From positions 124,001 through 188,000 of the forward strand of contig JAHJPX010000002.1 in the NCBI GenBank assembly GCA_018819515.1: a stretch of DNA of 64,000 nucleotides, read 5' to 3'. Numbering within the stretch: position 1 is the first letter of the stretch; each line of letters begins with the position of its first letter. Both the position numbers and the translations under genes were made by a program. The stretch comes from Gammaproteobacteria bacterium (GTDB lineage Bacteria; Pseudomonadota; Gammaproteobacteria; Burkholderiales; Rhodocyclaceae). The notes beneath the pieces are model-generated. The model had not been told where the DNA came from, ran no database searches, and saw only the letters and a program-made list of their open reading frames with translations. Below are positions 17,315-26,551 of the stretch, piece after piece.

Positions 17315-18103
17315 ATGGCGACTTTCGGCAGTTCAACCCAGGAGATACCTCAGGCCGGCGAAGTGCCGCGGCACGTTGCGATCATCATGGACGGCAACGG
17401 CCGCTGGGCGCGCAAACGGTTCCTGCCCCGGGTGGCTGGACATAAACGCGGCGTCGATGTGCTGCGCCGGGTCGTCCAGGCCTGTGTCGAGCGCCGTATC
17501 GAATATTTGACGGTATTCGCGTTCAGTTCGGAAAACTGGCGACGCCCTCCCGACGAGGTCTCGTTTCTGATGAATCTCTTCATGTCGGCCCTGGGCGAAG
17601 AGGTGGCGCGGTTGCATGAGAACGGGATTTCCCTGCGGGTCGTTGGCGACCTGTCCCGCTTCGAGCCGCGTCTGCGGGAATTAATTGAAGCCGGCGAGCG
17701 GAAGACCGCAGGAAACAAACGGCTGACCCTGACGGTGGCGGCAAACTACGGTGGGCGCTGGGACATACTGCAGGCCTGCAATCAACTGGCGCGTATCCGG
17801 CCGGAGAGACTCGGACAGTGGGAGGAAGCGGATCTTGCGCCGTATCTCGCTACGGCCCATCTTCCCGAACCGGACCTGTTCATTCGGACCGGCGGTGAGC
17901 AGCGCATTAGCAACTTCATGATCTGGCAACTTGCCTATTCCGAGTTGTACTTCACCGACCGTCTTTGGCCTGACTTCGACGCCCGGGCTTTGGATGCGGC
18001 CATTGCGTCGTATCGACGCCGGGAGCGTCGATTCGGCCGCACCAGCGAGCAATTGCAAGCTTCGGCCGATTGGACTGCCGAGACACAAGCGTCAGATGCT
18101 TAG
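17315..18103 (+). CDS. uppS: Undecaprenyl diphosphate synthase (cis-prenyltransferase)
   Basis: Builds the C55 carrier lipid for peptidoglycan and O-antigen from FPP and IPP. The 262-aa protein has the catalytic AIIMDGNGRWA (about 22-32), GHKRGVDVLRRVV, AFSSENWRRP and RTGGEQRISNFMIWQLAYSE, the IPP-binding region. GGAGCG precedes the ATG. Its end overlaps the cdsA start by eight bases, so the two are translationally coupled. Confidence 0.97.
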   Translation: MATFGSSTQEIPQAGEVPRHVAIIMDGNGRWARKRFLPRVAGHKRGVDVLRRVVQACVERRIEYLTVFAFSSENWRRPPDEVSFLMNLFMSALGEEVARLHENGISLRVVGDLSRFEPRLRELIEAGERKTAGNKRLTLTVAANYGGRWDILQACNQLARIRPERLGQWEEADLAPYLATAHLPEPDLFIRTGGEQRISNFMIWQLAYSELYFTDRLWPDFDARALDAAIASYRRRERRFGRTSEQLQASADWTAETQASDA

Positions 18104-18890
18104 AACGAGGGTCATTACAGCGCTGGCCCTGCTGGGCGGATTCCTCGTTACCCTGTTCCTGTTGCCGGATCCCGCAGCGGCGTGGATATTCGGGGTGCTG
18201 GCGAGCGTGCTGGCCTGGGAGTGGGCCGGACTGATGCACGTCGACCCACCAGGAAGATTTCTGTTCTCTGGTGTCGTCATGCTCTCGTGCTATCTGGTTT
18301 ATAGCGAACCGGAATTCGCCTATTGGCAGTTGTGGGCGATATCGGGCTTCTTCTGGTTGCTAGTGGCGCCACTGTGGCTCTGGCGCGGCTGGAAGCTATC
18401 GAGCAATGACTTGGCGGGCTACGTGACTGGCTGGATACTGATCGTGCCCACCTGGGCTGCTATGGTTGCCCTTCAGGATGGCCATCCATGGTGGCTGTTC
18501 GGCGTCATGGGGCTCGTCTGGGTGGCAGACATCAGCGCCTATTTTGTCGGCAAGACTTGGGGGAAACACAAGCTGGCTCCAGCCATCAGTCCGGGCAAGA
18601 CTTGGGAAGGTGCTGCCGGCGCCGTCATCGGTGTTGGCATTTACAGCGTCGTCGGAGCGTGGGTGGCGGACATCCAGCTCATCGACAAGCTTGGTTGGGC
18701 GCCTCTTCTTGTCGCCCTGACTGCAATGAGCGTGGCCGGCGACTTGTTCGAGTCGATGATCAAGCGCCAAGCGGGCGTAAAGGACAGTAGCCGGTTGTTG
18801 CCGGGCCACGGTGGGTTTCTCGATCGTCTGGATAGCCAGACCTCGATGCTGCCGCTGGCGGCGCTTATTCTGCTCGGGACGGCAACGTGA
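18096..18890 (+). CDS. cdsA: Phosphatidate cytidylyltransferase (CDP-diglyceride synthase)
   Basis: Makes CDP-diacylglycerol for all phospholipids; integral inner-membrane enzyme. The 264-aa protein has several hydrophobic helices (ITALALLGGFLVTLFLL at the start) and the family signature near the C-terminus, SMIKRQAGVKDSSRLLPG then HGGFLDRLDS. The ATG at 18096 gives the usual MLRTRVITALAL N-terminus; upstream sequence in this frame lies inside uppS. The stop overlaps the dxr GTG start by four bases. Confidence 0.95.
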   Translation: MLRTRVITALALLGGFLVTLFLLPDPAAAWIFGVLASVLAWEWAGLMHVDPPGRFLFSGVVMLSCYLVYSEPEFAYWQLWAISGFFWLLVAPLWLWRGWKLSSNDLAGYVTGWILIVPTWAAMVALQDGHPWWLFGVMGLVWVADISAYFVGKTWGKHKLAPAISPGKTWEGAAGAVIGVGIYSVVGAWVADIQLIDKLGWAPLLVALTAMSVAGDLFESMIKRQAGVKDSSRLLPGHGGFLDRLDSQTSMLPLAALILLGTAT

Positions 18891-20074
18891 GCCGACAGCG
18901 GTTGACGATTCTCGGTGCGACCGGATCGATAGGTGTCAGCACCCTCGATGTCGTTGCCCGGCATCCGGAGCGTTTCAAGGTCGTGGCGCTTACGGGTCAT
19001 CGCCGCCTCGACGTTCTGGAGGCCCAGTGTCGGCAGCATCGTCCGCGTTATGCCGTTGTCGTCGATGCCGCCGACGCCAAACGTCTCGCATCCGCGCTGG
19101 CGGATATCGGGACCGAAGTGCTGGCAGGGCACGACGCTCTCGAATACGTAGCCTCGTTGCCCGAGGTGGATGCGGTCATGGCCGCGATCGTCGGAGCGGC
19201 AGGTTTATCCCCGACGCTGGCCGCAATACGCAGCGGCAAGAAAGTGTTGCTAGCCAACAAGGAGGCGCTGGTGATGGCCGGCGGTGTGTTCATGGCCGAA
19301 GTGGTTCGTTGGGGAGCCACGTTGCTGCCTATCGACAGCGAACATAACGCGGTTTTTCAATCGCTGCCGCACGATTTCGATGGTGACCTGCATTCGTCGG
19401 GAGTGCGCAAGATAGTATTGACGGCATCGGGTGGTCCATTCCGTACCACGCCGCTCGCCCAGCTCGCCGAAGTCACCCCAGAGCAGGCCTGCGCGCATCC
19501 GAATTGGGTAATGGGGCGAAAAATCTCAGTCGATTCGGCCACCATGATGAACAAGGGCCTGGAAGTCATCGAGGCCCGCTGGCTGTTCAACGCCGCTCCC
19601 GAGCAGATTGAGGTGGTTGTCCATCCACAGAGCATCGTTCACTCCCTGGTTCAGTATGTCGATGGCTCGGTCGTCGCCGAACTGGGAAATCCGGATATGC
19701 GTACGCCGATCGCTCACGCGCTGGCATATCCGGAACGGATCGAGTCGGGCGTTGCCTCGCTTGACCTGTTCAGCGTGTTGCAACTGAATTTCGAGAAGCC
19801 GGACCTGCAGCGATTCCCGTGTGTGGCGCTCGCTTATCGTTCGTTGATGGCGGGAGGCAACGCTCCGGCGGTGCTTAATGCTGCCAACGAAGTTGCCGTG
19901 GCCGCATTTCTCGACGGCGCATTGCCGTTTCTTCGCATCGCTGACGTGATTTCGGCGGCCCTGGATACCGTACCAGTCCAGCCGGCCAACGATCTGGAAG
20001 CCGTGCTGGCGGCAGACGAGCACGGCCGGGCGGCCGCGCGAACTTGTGTCGAGTTTTTCCGCAAGCGACTTTGA
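18887..20074 (+). CDS. dxr: 1-deoxy-D-xylulose 5-phosphate reductoisomerase
   Basis: NADPH-dependent first committed step of the MEP isoprenoid pathway, feeding the neighbouring uppS. The 395-aa protein shows the NADPH site LTILGATGSIGVST (about 4-17), LLANKEALVMAGG, the metal and substrate site IDSEHNAVFQSL, and DSATMMNKGLEVIEARWLF. The start is GTG at 18887, within the GTGA overlap with cdsA. The stop shares a base with the rseP ATG. Length and motifs are complete. Confidence 0.97.
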   Translation: MSRQRLTILGATGSIGVSTLDVVARHPERFKVVALTGHRRLDVLEAQCRQHRPRYAVVVDAADAKRLASALADIGTEVLAGHDALEYVASLPEVDAVMAAIVGAAGLSPTLAAIRSGKKVLLANKEALVMAGGVFMAEVVRWGATLLPIDSEHNAVFQSLPHDFDGDLHSSGVRKIVLTASGGPFRTTPLAQLAEVTPEQACAHPNWVMGRKISVDSATMMNKGLEVIEARWLFNAAPEQIEVVVHPQSIVHSLVQYVDGSVVAELGNPDMRTPIAHALAYPERIESGVASLDLFSVLQLNFEKPDLQRFPCVALAYRSLMAGGNAPAVLNAANEVAVAAFLDGALPFLRIADVISAALDTVPVQPANDLEAVLAADEHGRAAARTCVEFFRKRL

Positions 20075-21447
20075 TGGCTTCGATTCCGTTCCTTTGGTAC
20101 ATCGGCGCTTTTCTGGTGGCGCTTGGCGTTCTGATAGTCGTGCACGAGCTTGGCCACTACCTGATGGCGCGTTGGGTCGGGATCAAGGTCCTGCGCTTTT
20201 CAGTTGGTTTCGGAAAGCCGTTGCTGAGTCGTCGCTTCGGCTCAGACAACACGGAATGGGCGCTGGCGGCGTTTCCACTCGGTGGTTACGTAAAGATGCT
20301 CGATGAACGCGAGGACACAGTTCCGGAAGCGGAACTTCATCGTGCATTCAATCGGCAACCGGTTGGTCGCCGTGCGCTGGTGGTCGCCGCCGGGCCAATC
20401 GCCAATTTGCTGTTGGCAGTCGCGCTGTATTGGTTATTGTTCGTCGGTGGCGTAAGCGAGTTGCGGCCGCTGCTGGCTGCCCCTCCGCCGGGGACCGCAG
20501 CCGCTCAAGCCGGTGTCGAAGCGGAGGACGAAGTGTTGCGAGTGTCCGGGACTCCAGTGGCGACAATGCTGGATTTTCGCTGGCAGTTGATGAAGCTGAT
20601 CGCTGATCGGCAGCCGGTGAAGCTGGAAGTCAAAGACCGGGATGGCGCGATTCGTATACGGATGTTGAGTACGGAAGCGATCGATTCGGAAGCGCTCAAT
20701 GCAGACTTTACGCGTGGCCTTGGCCTGTCGCTCTTTCAGCCCCGGCTGGAACCGGTAATCGGGACCGTGGTCGCCGATTCTGTTGCGCAGGCGGCTGGCC
20801 TGATCGCCGGCGACCGGGTACGGTCCATCAATGGGAAGCCGATTTCGACCTGGACCGAACTGGCGATGGGTATTCGCGAATCCGCCGGGAACCCGATCGT
20901 ATTGGAGGTTGTCCGAGGCGGCATGCTGCATGAATTGAGGATGGTACCGGCCGTCGAAATTGACGGCGGCAAGACTATCGGCCGTATTGGCATAGGGATA
21001 TGGGAGCAACCTGAAGTGCGTGCGCGGATGATGATTGAAATTCGTCTCGGGCCGATCGACGCCTTGCTGAGAGCTGTGGAACGGACCTGGGATACCTCGA
21101 TATTCAGTTTGCGCATGATTGGCCGCATGCTGATCGGCGAGCAGTCCTGGAAGAACATTTCCGGCCCCGTGACGATTGCCGACTATGCGGGCCAATCGGC
21201 CCGCCTTGGGCCCAGCCATTTTCTGAAATTTCTCGCGCTGATCAGCATCAGTCTCGGTGTATTGAACCTGCTGCCGATTCCGATCCTTGATGGAGGGCAT
21301 TTGTTGTATTATTTCTTCGAGGTCATCAAGGGCGGGCCATTATCGGAACGGGCAATGGAAATCGGGCAACAGATCGGCATCGGTTTGCTTGCACTCTTGA
21401 TGGCCTTCGCGTTCTTCAACGACATTAATCGCCTGATTTCTGGCTAG
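20074..21447 (+). CDS. rseP: Site-2 intramembrane metalloprotease RseP
   Basis: Inner-membrane S2P protease that in relatives cleaves RseA to release sigma-E and clears signal peptides. The 457-aa protein has the zinc motif HELGH (24-28) in its first membrane helix, two periplasmic PDZ regions (one with VVADSVAQAAGLIAGDRVRS), and the third motif PIPILDGGHLL near the C-terminus. I chose the ATG at 20074, overlapping the dxr stop; upstream codons fall inside dxr. bamA follows four bases later, linking envelope stress control to outer-membrane assembly. Confidence 0.97.
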   Translation: MASIPFLWYIGAFLVALGVLIVVHELGHYLMARWVGIKVLRFSVGFGKPLLSRRFGSDNTEWALAAFPLGGYVKMLDEREDTVPEAELHRAFNRQPVGRRALVVAAGPIANLLLAVALYWLLFVGGVSELRPLLAAPPPGTAAAQAGVEAEDEVLRVSGTPVATMLDFRWQLMKLIADRQPVKLEVKDRDGAIRIRMLSTEAIDSEALNADFTRGLGLSLFQPRLEPVIGTVVADSVAQAAGLIAGDRVRSINGKPISTWTELAMGIRESAGNPIVLEVVRGGMLHELRMVPAVEIDGGKTIGRIGIGIWEQPEVRARMMIEIRLGPIDALLRAVERTWDTSIFSLRMIGRMLIGEQSWKNISGPVTIADYAGQSARLGPSHFLKFLALISISLGVLNLLPIPILDGGHLLYYFFEVIKGGPLSERAMEIGQQIGIGLLALLMAFAFFNDINRLISG

Positions 21448-21451
21448 CTCC

Positions 21452-23734
21452 ATGACGAAAAAGCCGATCGCAAGTCTCATCGCCGCACTACTGGCGTCTC
21501 CCGCGCTCGCGTTCGAGCCATTCACAATCACGGATATTCGAGTCGAAGGAATCCAGCGTACCGAGGCCGGTACGGTGTTCGGCTATCTTCCGGTCAAAGT
21601 CGGTGACGTTATGACCGACGAAAGAGCGGCGGACGCGGTCAAGAGGCTTTTTGGCACCGGCTTTTTCAAAGATGTTCGACTGGAAATCGACGGTGGAGTG
21701 CTGGTGGTTCTCGTCGAGGAACGACCGGCAATCGCAGCGATTGATTTCGTCGGCCTGAAGGCGTTCGACAAGGACCAGCTGCGAAAGGGTTTGAAGGACG
21801 TTGGTCTCGCGGAGTCGAGGATATTTGATCGCGCCTTGGTGGAACGTGCCGAGCAGGAGCTGAAGCGACAGTACCTCAGCCAAGGGTACTACGCTGTACA
21901 GATTACGACCACGGTGACACCGCTCGAGCGAAATCGCGTCGGCATCAATTTCAATGTGCAAGAAGGCGAAATTGCCAGAATCAAGCAGATCAATATCATT
22001 GGCACGAAGGCGTTTGACGAAGACGACCTGCTTGATCTGTTCGTGCTGCGGACCCCTGGCTGGTTTACCTGGTATACAAAAAACGACCAGTATTCGAAGC
22101 AGAAGCTGACCGGTGATCTCGAGACGCTACGCTCCCACTATCTTGATCGCGGCTATCTGGAATTTAACGTCGAATCTACGCAGGTTGCGATTTCTCCCGA
22201 CAAGCAGGACATATACATCACGATCAACGTCAGCGAAGGAAACAAGTACGCTGTTTCGTCTGTCAAGCTGGCCGGCGAACTACTGTTGCCCGAAGACGAA
22301 CTCATCAAGCTGGTCAAAATCATGCCGGGCGAGAGTTATTCGCGGGAGAAACTGACGGAGTCGACCAAGGCGATCGGCGACAGACTGGGCAACGAAGGCT
22401 ATGCCTTCGCCAACGTCAACGCGGCTCCCGAGGTCGACAAGGAACGACATGAGGTGGCATTTACGATCTTCGTCGATCCTGGCCGACGTGTTTACGTCCG
22501 CCGGATCAATGTGACGGGCAACGCACGTACGCGTGACGAGGTGGTTCGGCGGGAAATGCGACAGATGGAGGCCAGTTGGTACGATGGCGACAAGATCAAC
22601 AAGTCACGTACGCGAGTTGACCGGCTTGGATATTTCGACGAGGTGGCCATCGAAACACCGGCCGTTGCCGGTACCACGGACCAGGTGGACGTCAATATAA
22701 ATGTCAAGGAACGGCCAACCGGTAGCCTGGCGTTGGGGGTTGGCTTTTCCAGCACGGAAAAGATAACGCTTTCCGGGTCGATTCAGCAGCAAAACCTGTT
22801 TGGTACCGGAAATTCCCTCGGCCTGTCGGTGAACACCAGCAAGGTCAATACCGTCTACTCCCTGTCCTATACCAACCCCTATTCCACGGTCGACGGAGTT
22901 TCGCGAGGGGTGGATTTGTACCACCGAAAGTATGACAACACGTCGCTGACTTCCGTGGCGACCTATGCGGCCCGTTCTTCCGGTGGTGGCCTTCGTTTTG
23001 GAATTCCGATTTCGGAGGATGACACAATCAATCTGGGGCTCGCCTACGACAAGACAAAGCTGAAGGTGGATTCGACCAGCCTGCAACGATATCAGGATTA
23101 TGTATCGGAATTCGGCGACACCAATACGACCCTTCTCGGAAGTTTCAACTGGTCCCGTCAGACTGTCGACAGCCGCTTTTATCCGACGAGAGGTTACATC
23201 CAGAGCGTCGGAATCGAAACGGCGTTACCTGGCGGAAATCTGCGCTACTACAAACTGAGCTACCAGCAACAACGCTTCTTCCCGCTTTCGAAGAAAGTGA
23301 CGCTCGCGTTGAACGGCGAATTCGGGTACGCGAACGGCTACGCGGGTTACCAATTGCCGTTCTTCAAGAACTATTATGCCGGCGGTATCGGATCGGTACG
23401 CAGCTATGAGCCAGGTTCTCTGGGGCCGGTCGATGCCAGTACCGACCAGCGCCTGGGTGGGAATCGCCGTCTGATACTGAACGGTGAATTGCTTGTTCCG
23501 ATGCCTGGTACTGGACTCGACAAGTCCATTCGTCTCGGTGCATTCATCGACGGTGGTCAGGTTTGGGGTGCGGACGATGAGGTCGATTTGAGCACGCTGC
23601 GGTACAGTTACGGAGTCGTGCTGGCCTGGAGTTCTCCCATTGGTCCGCTGAAGTTCAGTTTCGGACAGCCCATCAACAAGAAGGAAGGCGACAAGATCCA
23701 GCGGTTGCAGTTCCAGATGGGAACGGTATTCTGA
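21452..23734 (+). CDS. bamA: Outer membrane protein assembly factor BamA
   Basis: Essential Omp85 insertase for outer-membrane beta-barrels. The 760-aa protein has a signal peptide ending ALLASPALA. Five POTRA domains follow (about 22-420; the first begins FTITDIRVEGIQRTEAG), then a C-terminal barrel ending LQFQMGTVF with a terminal Phe. The loop-6 motif, usually VRGF or VRGY, reads VRSYEPGSLGP here, a Gly-to-Ser change. The start lies four bases after rseP, and skp follows, the conserved gene order. Confidence 0.97.
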   Translation: MTKKPIASLIAALLASPALAFEPFTITDIRVEGIQRTEAGTVFGYLPVKVGDVMTDERAADAVKRLFGTGFFKDVRLEIDGGVLVVLVEERPAIAAIDFVGLKAFDKDQLRKGLKDVGLAESRIFDRALVERAEQELKRQYLSQGYYAVQITTTVTPLERNRVGINFNVQEGEIARIKQINIIGTKAFDEDDLLDLFVLRTPGWFTWYTKNDQYSKQKLTGDLETLRSHYLDRGYLEFNVESTQVAISPDKQDIYITINVSEGNKYAVSSVKLAGELLLPEDELIKLVKIMPGESYSREKLTESTKAIGDRLGNEGYAFANVNAAPEVDKERHEVAFTIFVDPGRRVYVRRINVTGNARTRDEVVRREMRQMEASWYDGDKINKSRTRVDRLGYFDEVAIETPAVAGTTDQVDVNINVKERPTGSLALGVGFSSTEKITLSGSIQQQNLFGTGNSLGLSVNTSKVNTVYSLSYTNPYSTVDGVSRGVDLYHRKYDNTSLTSVATYAARSSGGGLRFGIPISEDDTINLGLAYDKTKLKVDSTSLQRYQDYVSEFGDTNTTLLGSFNWSRQTVDSRFYPTRGYIQSVGIETALPGGNLRYYKLSYQQQRFFPLSKKVTLALNGEFGYANGYAGYQLPFFKNYYAGGIGSVRSYEPGSLGPVDASTDQRLGGNRRLILNGELLVPMPGTGLDKSIRLGAFIDGGQVWGADDEVDLSTLRYSYGVVLAWSSPIGPLKFSFGQPINKKEGDKIQRLQFQMGTVF

Positions 23735-23772
23735 GCCTCATGCATCATATCTTTGCTAGAGAGAAGACGCCT

Positions 23773-24291
23773 ATGTTGAAAGGATTGATTGCTGCTTCGT
23801 TCGCCGGCGTATTCGCTGTCAACGCCATCGCCGCCGACCTTGAGGTGAGGATTGGCTTTGTCAATGGACAGAGGGTCATCAATGAGTCGCCTCAGGCCGC
23901 CGTAGCCAAGAAGAAACTGGAGAAGGAATTCGCCAAGCGGGATCAGGACCTGCAAAGGCTGGCCAAGGAGCTTCAGGGGCTTCAGGAGAACCTGGAAAAG
24001 AACGGTGTCACGATGTCCGAATCGGAACGTCGTGGCAAGGAAAGACAGCTCAACGAGGCCAACCGTGAATTTCAGCGTCGACAGCGGGAGTTTCGGGAGG
24101 ATCTGAACTTGCGCCAGAACGAGGAGATGGCTTCCATCTATGAGCGCGTCAACCGGGTCATCAAGACGGTTGCCGAGACCGAGAAGTACGACATCATTTT
24201 GCAAGAGGCCGTTTTCGTGAGTCCCAGGATCGACTTGACCGACAAGGTGATCAAGGCATTGCACGAATCGAAGGACGGCGGAAGCAAGTAG
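23773..24291 (+). CDS. skp: Periplasmic OmpH/Skp family chaperone
   Basis: Holds unfolded outer-membrane proteins in the periplasm on their way to BamA. The 172-aa product has a signal peptide (MLKGLIAASFAGVFAVNAIAA), then IGFVNGQRVINESPQA. A long charged helical segment follows (KKKLEKEFAKRDQDLQRLAK onward), typical of the Skp tentacles, and the C-terminus contains YDIILQEAVFVSPRIDLTDK. I prefer the ATG at 23773, which begins a clean signal peptide, over the ATG at 23740. It is followed by lpxD after 21 bases. Confidence 0.92.
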   Translation: MLKGLIAASFAGVFAVNAIAADLEVRIGFVNGQRVINESPQAAVAKKKLEKEFAKRDQDLQRLAKELQGLQENLEKNGVTMSESERRGKERQLNEANREFQRRQREFREDLNLRQNEEMASIYERVNRVIKTVAETEKYDIILQEAVFVSPRIDLTDKVIKALHESKDGGSK

Positions 24292-24312
24292 TCGACGGCA
24301 GGTAACGCCGAG

Positions 24313-25338
24313 ATGACCACGCTCGACGAAATCGTTGCCCATCTCGGCGGCCAGGTTGTCGGAGATGGCAAGACGCGCATTTCCGGTGTGAATACCCTGG
24401 AAGCGGCCGGGGCCGGGGAGTTGAGCTTTCTGGCCAATCCCAAGTATCGAGCCCAACTATCGACTACCCATGCCGGAGCGGTGATTCTGGCTCCGGAAGT
24501 GGTCGGCGACTGTCCGACCGCGGCCATCGTGACCGCGCAGCCGTATCTGTATTTTGCGCGTGTCGCTCAGTGGTTGCAGCCCGTTGCGCGTCCTGCCGCG
24601 GGGATTCATCCCTCTGCCATCGTAGAAGGAACTTCGGCCAGGTCGGCGAGCGTTGGCCCGAATGCCTATGTCGGGCCGGGAACGGAAATCGGCGAGGACG
24701 TTGTGATTGGCGCCAATTGCCACATAGGCCCGAATTGCCGAATTGGTGCGGGGTCGTGGCTGCATGCGGGCGTCAATGTCTATGCCGGATGCCGTATCGG
24801 AGCCAGGGCGATCATTCACTCGGGTGCCGTGATCGGCGCCGATGGCTTCGGTTTCGCCCGGGACGAAGACGGTTCGTGGGTGAAGATTCCGCAGACTGGG
24901 GGCGTGTTGATCGGCGACGATGTCGAAATCGGCGCTAATACGACCATTGACCGGGGCGCGCTGGAAGATACGGTTGTCGAGGATGGAGTCAAGATCGACA
25001 ACCAGATCCAGATTGGCCACAACGTGCATATCGGCATGCATACCGCCATTGCCGGTTGCGTTGGAATCGCCGGCAGTACCAGAATCGGGCGACGTTGCAC
25101 GCTTGGCGGCGCCGCGATGATCATTGGCCATCTGGAGATCGCCGACGATGTCAATATCGCAGCAGGAACCATGATTGCCAAGTCGGTGAACAAGGCCGGA
25201 AGCTACACTGGATGGGTGCCGTTTCTCGATCATGGCGAATGGCTGAAGAATTTCTCGCGCCTGCGCCATCTGGATGCGATGGCCGATAGAATACGCGCCC
25301 TCGAGGGGAGGCTCGCCGAATTGGAGAAGAAGTCATGA
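24313..25338 (+). CDS. lpxD: UDP-3-O-(3-hydroxyacyl)glucosamine N-acyltransferase LpxD
   Basis: Third acyl-transfer step of lipid A synthesis in the Raetz pathway. The 341-aa protein has an N-terminal uridine-binding domain (AGELSFLANPKYRAQL). A left-handed beta-helix of hexapeptide repeats follows (for example IGPNCRIGAGSWLHAGVNV), with the catalytic region IQIGHNVHIGMHTAIAGCVG including the conserved His, and a C-terminal helix. The end overlaps fabZ in ATGA. Confidence 0.97.
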   Translation: MTTLDEIVAHLGGQVVGDGKTRISGVNTLEAAGAGELSFLANPKYRAQLSTTHAGAVILAPEVVGDCPTAAIVTAQPYLYFARVAQWLQPVARPAAGIHPSAIVEGTSARSASVGPNAYVGPGTEIGEDVVIGANCHIGPNCRIGAGSWLHAGVNVYAGCRIGARAIIHSGAVIGADGFGFARDEDGSWVKIPQTGGVLIGDDVEIGANTTIDRGALEDTVVEDGVKIDNQIQIGHNVHIGMHTAIAGCVGIAGSTRIGRRCTLGGAAMIIGHLEIADDVNIAAGTMIAKSVNKAGSYTGWVPFLDHGEWLKNFSRLRHLDAMADRIRALEGRLAELEKKS

Positions 25339-25781
25339 GCGCGATGGACATTCATCAGATACTGCAATACCTGCCGCACCGTTATCCGATCCTGCTCGTT
25401 GACCGCGTAGTCGAAGTGGTTCCCGGGGAACGAATCACGGCGTTGAAGAACGTCACAGTGAATGAACCATTCTTCCCGGGGCATTATCCGCATCATCCGG
25501 TAATGCCCGGTGTCCTGATCGTCGAGGCGATGGCGCAGGCCGCTGCCATTCTGTCGTTCAAGACCACGGGTAATATGCCTGATGACAATTCGGTTTACTA
25601 TTTCGTCGGAATCGATGGCGCACGCTTCAAGAAGCCCGTTATGCCGGGCGATCAGCTGATTTTGGAAATCGCGCTTAAGTTGAACAAGCGCGGCATGTGG
25701 AAGTACTCCGGAGTGGCGAAGGTCGATGGCCAAGTGGTCGCCGAGGCGGAATTGATCTGTACCATGCGGCAAGTCGAATGA
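25335..25781 (+). CDS. fabZ: 3-hydroxyacyl-[ACP] dehydratase FabZ
   Basis: Hot-dog-fold dehydratase of fatty-acid elongation; it competes with LpxA for 3-hydroxyacyl-ACP, which explains its place among lpx genes. The 148-aa protein has YLPHRYPILLVDRV. The catalytic segment FFPGHYPHHPVMPGVLIVEA holds His and, just after, Glu, and YYFVGIDGARFKKPVMPGD follows. Both ends overlap their neighbours in ATGA. Confidence 0.97.
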   Translation: MSAMDIHQILQYLPHRYPILLVDRVVEVVPGERITALKNVTVNEPFFPGHYPHHPVMPGVLIVEAMAQAAAILSFKTTGNMPDDNSVYYFVGIDGARFKKPVMPGDQLILEIALKLNKRGMWKYSGVAKVDGQVVAEAELICTMRQVE

Positions 25782-26551
25782 GCATTCACCCGACTGCTGT
25801 CGTGCATCCTGGCGCTCGTCTTGCGGCAGGCGTCGAGGTCGGCCCGTATTCGATCATCGGCGAGCACGTCGAGATCGGCCAAGACACCTGGATCGGACCG
25901 CATGTGGTCATCAGCGGACATACTCGAATCGGGCGCGATAACAAGATATTTCAGTTTTCGTCGCTGGGCGAAATACCACAGGACAAGAAGTACGCCGGCG
26001 AGCCGACCCGGCTCGAGATCGGCGATCGCAATACCATTCGCGAGTTTTGCACGCTTAACTGCGGAACCGCGCAGGATGTCGGCGTCACCCGCATGGGAAA
26101 CGACAACTGGATCATGGCCTATGTGCATCTCGCCCACGATTGCCAGATCGGCAACAACACGATTTTCGCCAACAACGCGCAGCTTGCCGGCCACGTTCAG
26201 GTCGGCGACTGGGCGATTCTGGGCGGATTTACGGTCGTCCACCAATTCGTGCGTATCGGGGTGCACAGTATGACCGGGATGGGCACCATCCTGCTTCAGG
26301 ATTTGCCGCCCTTTGTCACCGCTTCGGGAAATCCCTCGGCTCCGCATGGCACAAACAGCGAGGGGCTCAAGCGTCGTGGTTTTTCGTCAAAGTCAGTCAT
26401 GGCGATACGCCGAGCCTACAAGACGATTTACAAGACAGGACTGAAGTTGGATGAAGCTTGCGCCGCGCTTGCCACCGAGGCCGCCGAGGTTCCGGAACTT
26501 AAGCCGCTGGTCGACTTCTTGGCCCAGGCTGGACGCGGGATCGTCCGCTGA
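25778..26551 (+). CDS. lpxA: UDP-N-acetylglucosamine acyltransferase LpxA
   Basis: First lipid A enzyme, adding the 3-hydroxyacyl chain to UDP-GlcNAc. The 257-aa protein is mainly hexapeptide-repeat beta-helix (MSIHPTAVVHPGARLAAG). The catalytic His lies in MAYVHLAHDCQIGNNT, followed by ILGGFTVVHQFVRIG, and the helical C-terminus carries GLKRRGF. I chose the ATG at 25778, which overlaps fabZ, over an earlier in-frame start inside fabZ. A near-copy of the dispersed repeat lies in the C-terminal domain. Confidence 0.97.
   Translation: MSIHPTAVVHPGARLAAGVEVGPYSIIGEHVEIGQDTWIGPHVVISGHTRIGRDNKIFQFSSLGEIPQDKKYAGEPTRLEIGDRNTIREFCTLNCGTAQDVGVTRMGNDNWIMAYVHLAHDCQIGNNTIFANNAQLAGHVQVGDWAILGGFTVVHQFVRIGVHSMTGMGTILLQDLPPFVTASGNPSAPHGTNSEGLKRRGFSSKSVMAIRRAYKTIYKTGLKLDEACAALATEAAEVPELKPLVDFLAQAGRGIVR
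26388..26414 (+). repeat. Coding near-copy of the 27-bp repeat (in lpxA)
   Basis: Matches the copy after the stomatin gene at 24 of 27 positions by hand alignment. It encodes KSVMAIRR, which fits the usual LpxA sequence, so chance or convergent codon use is possible. Confidence 0.4.
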
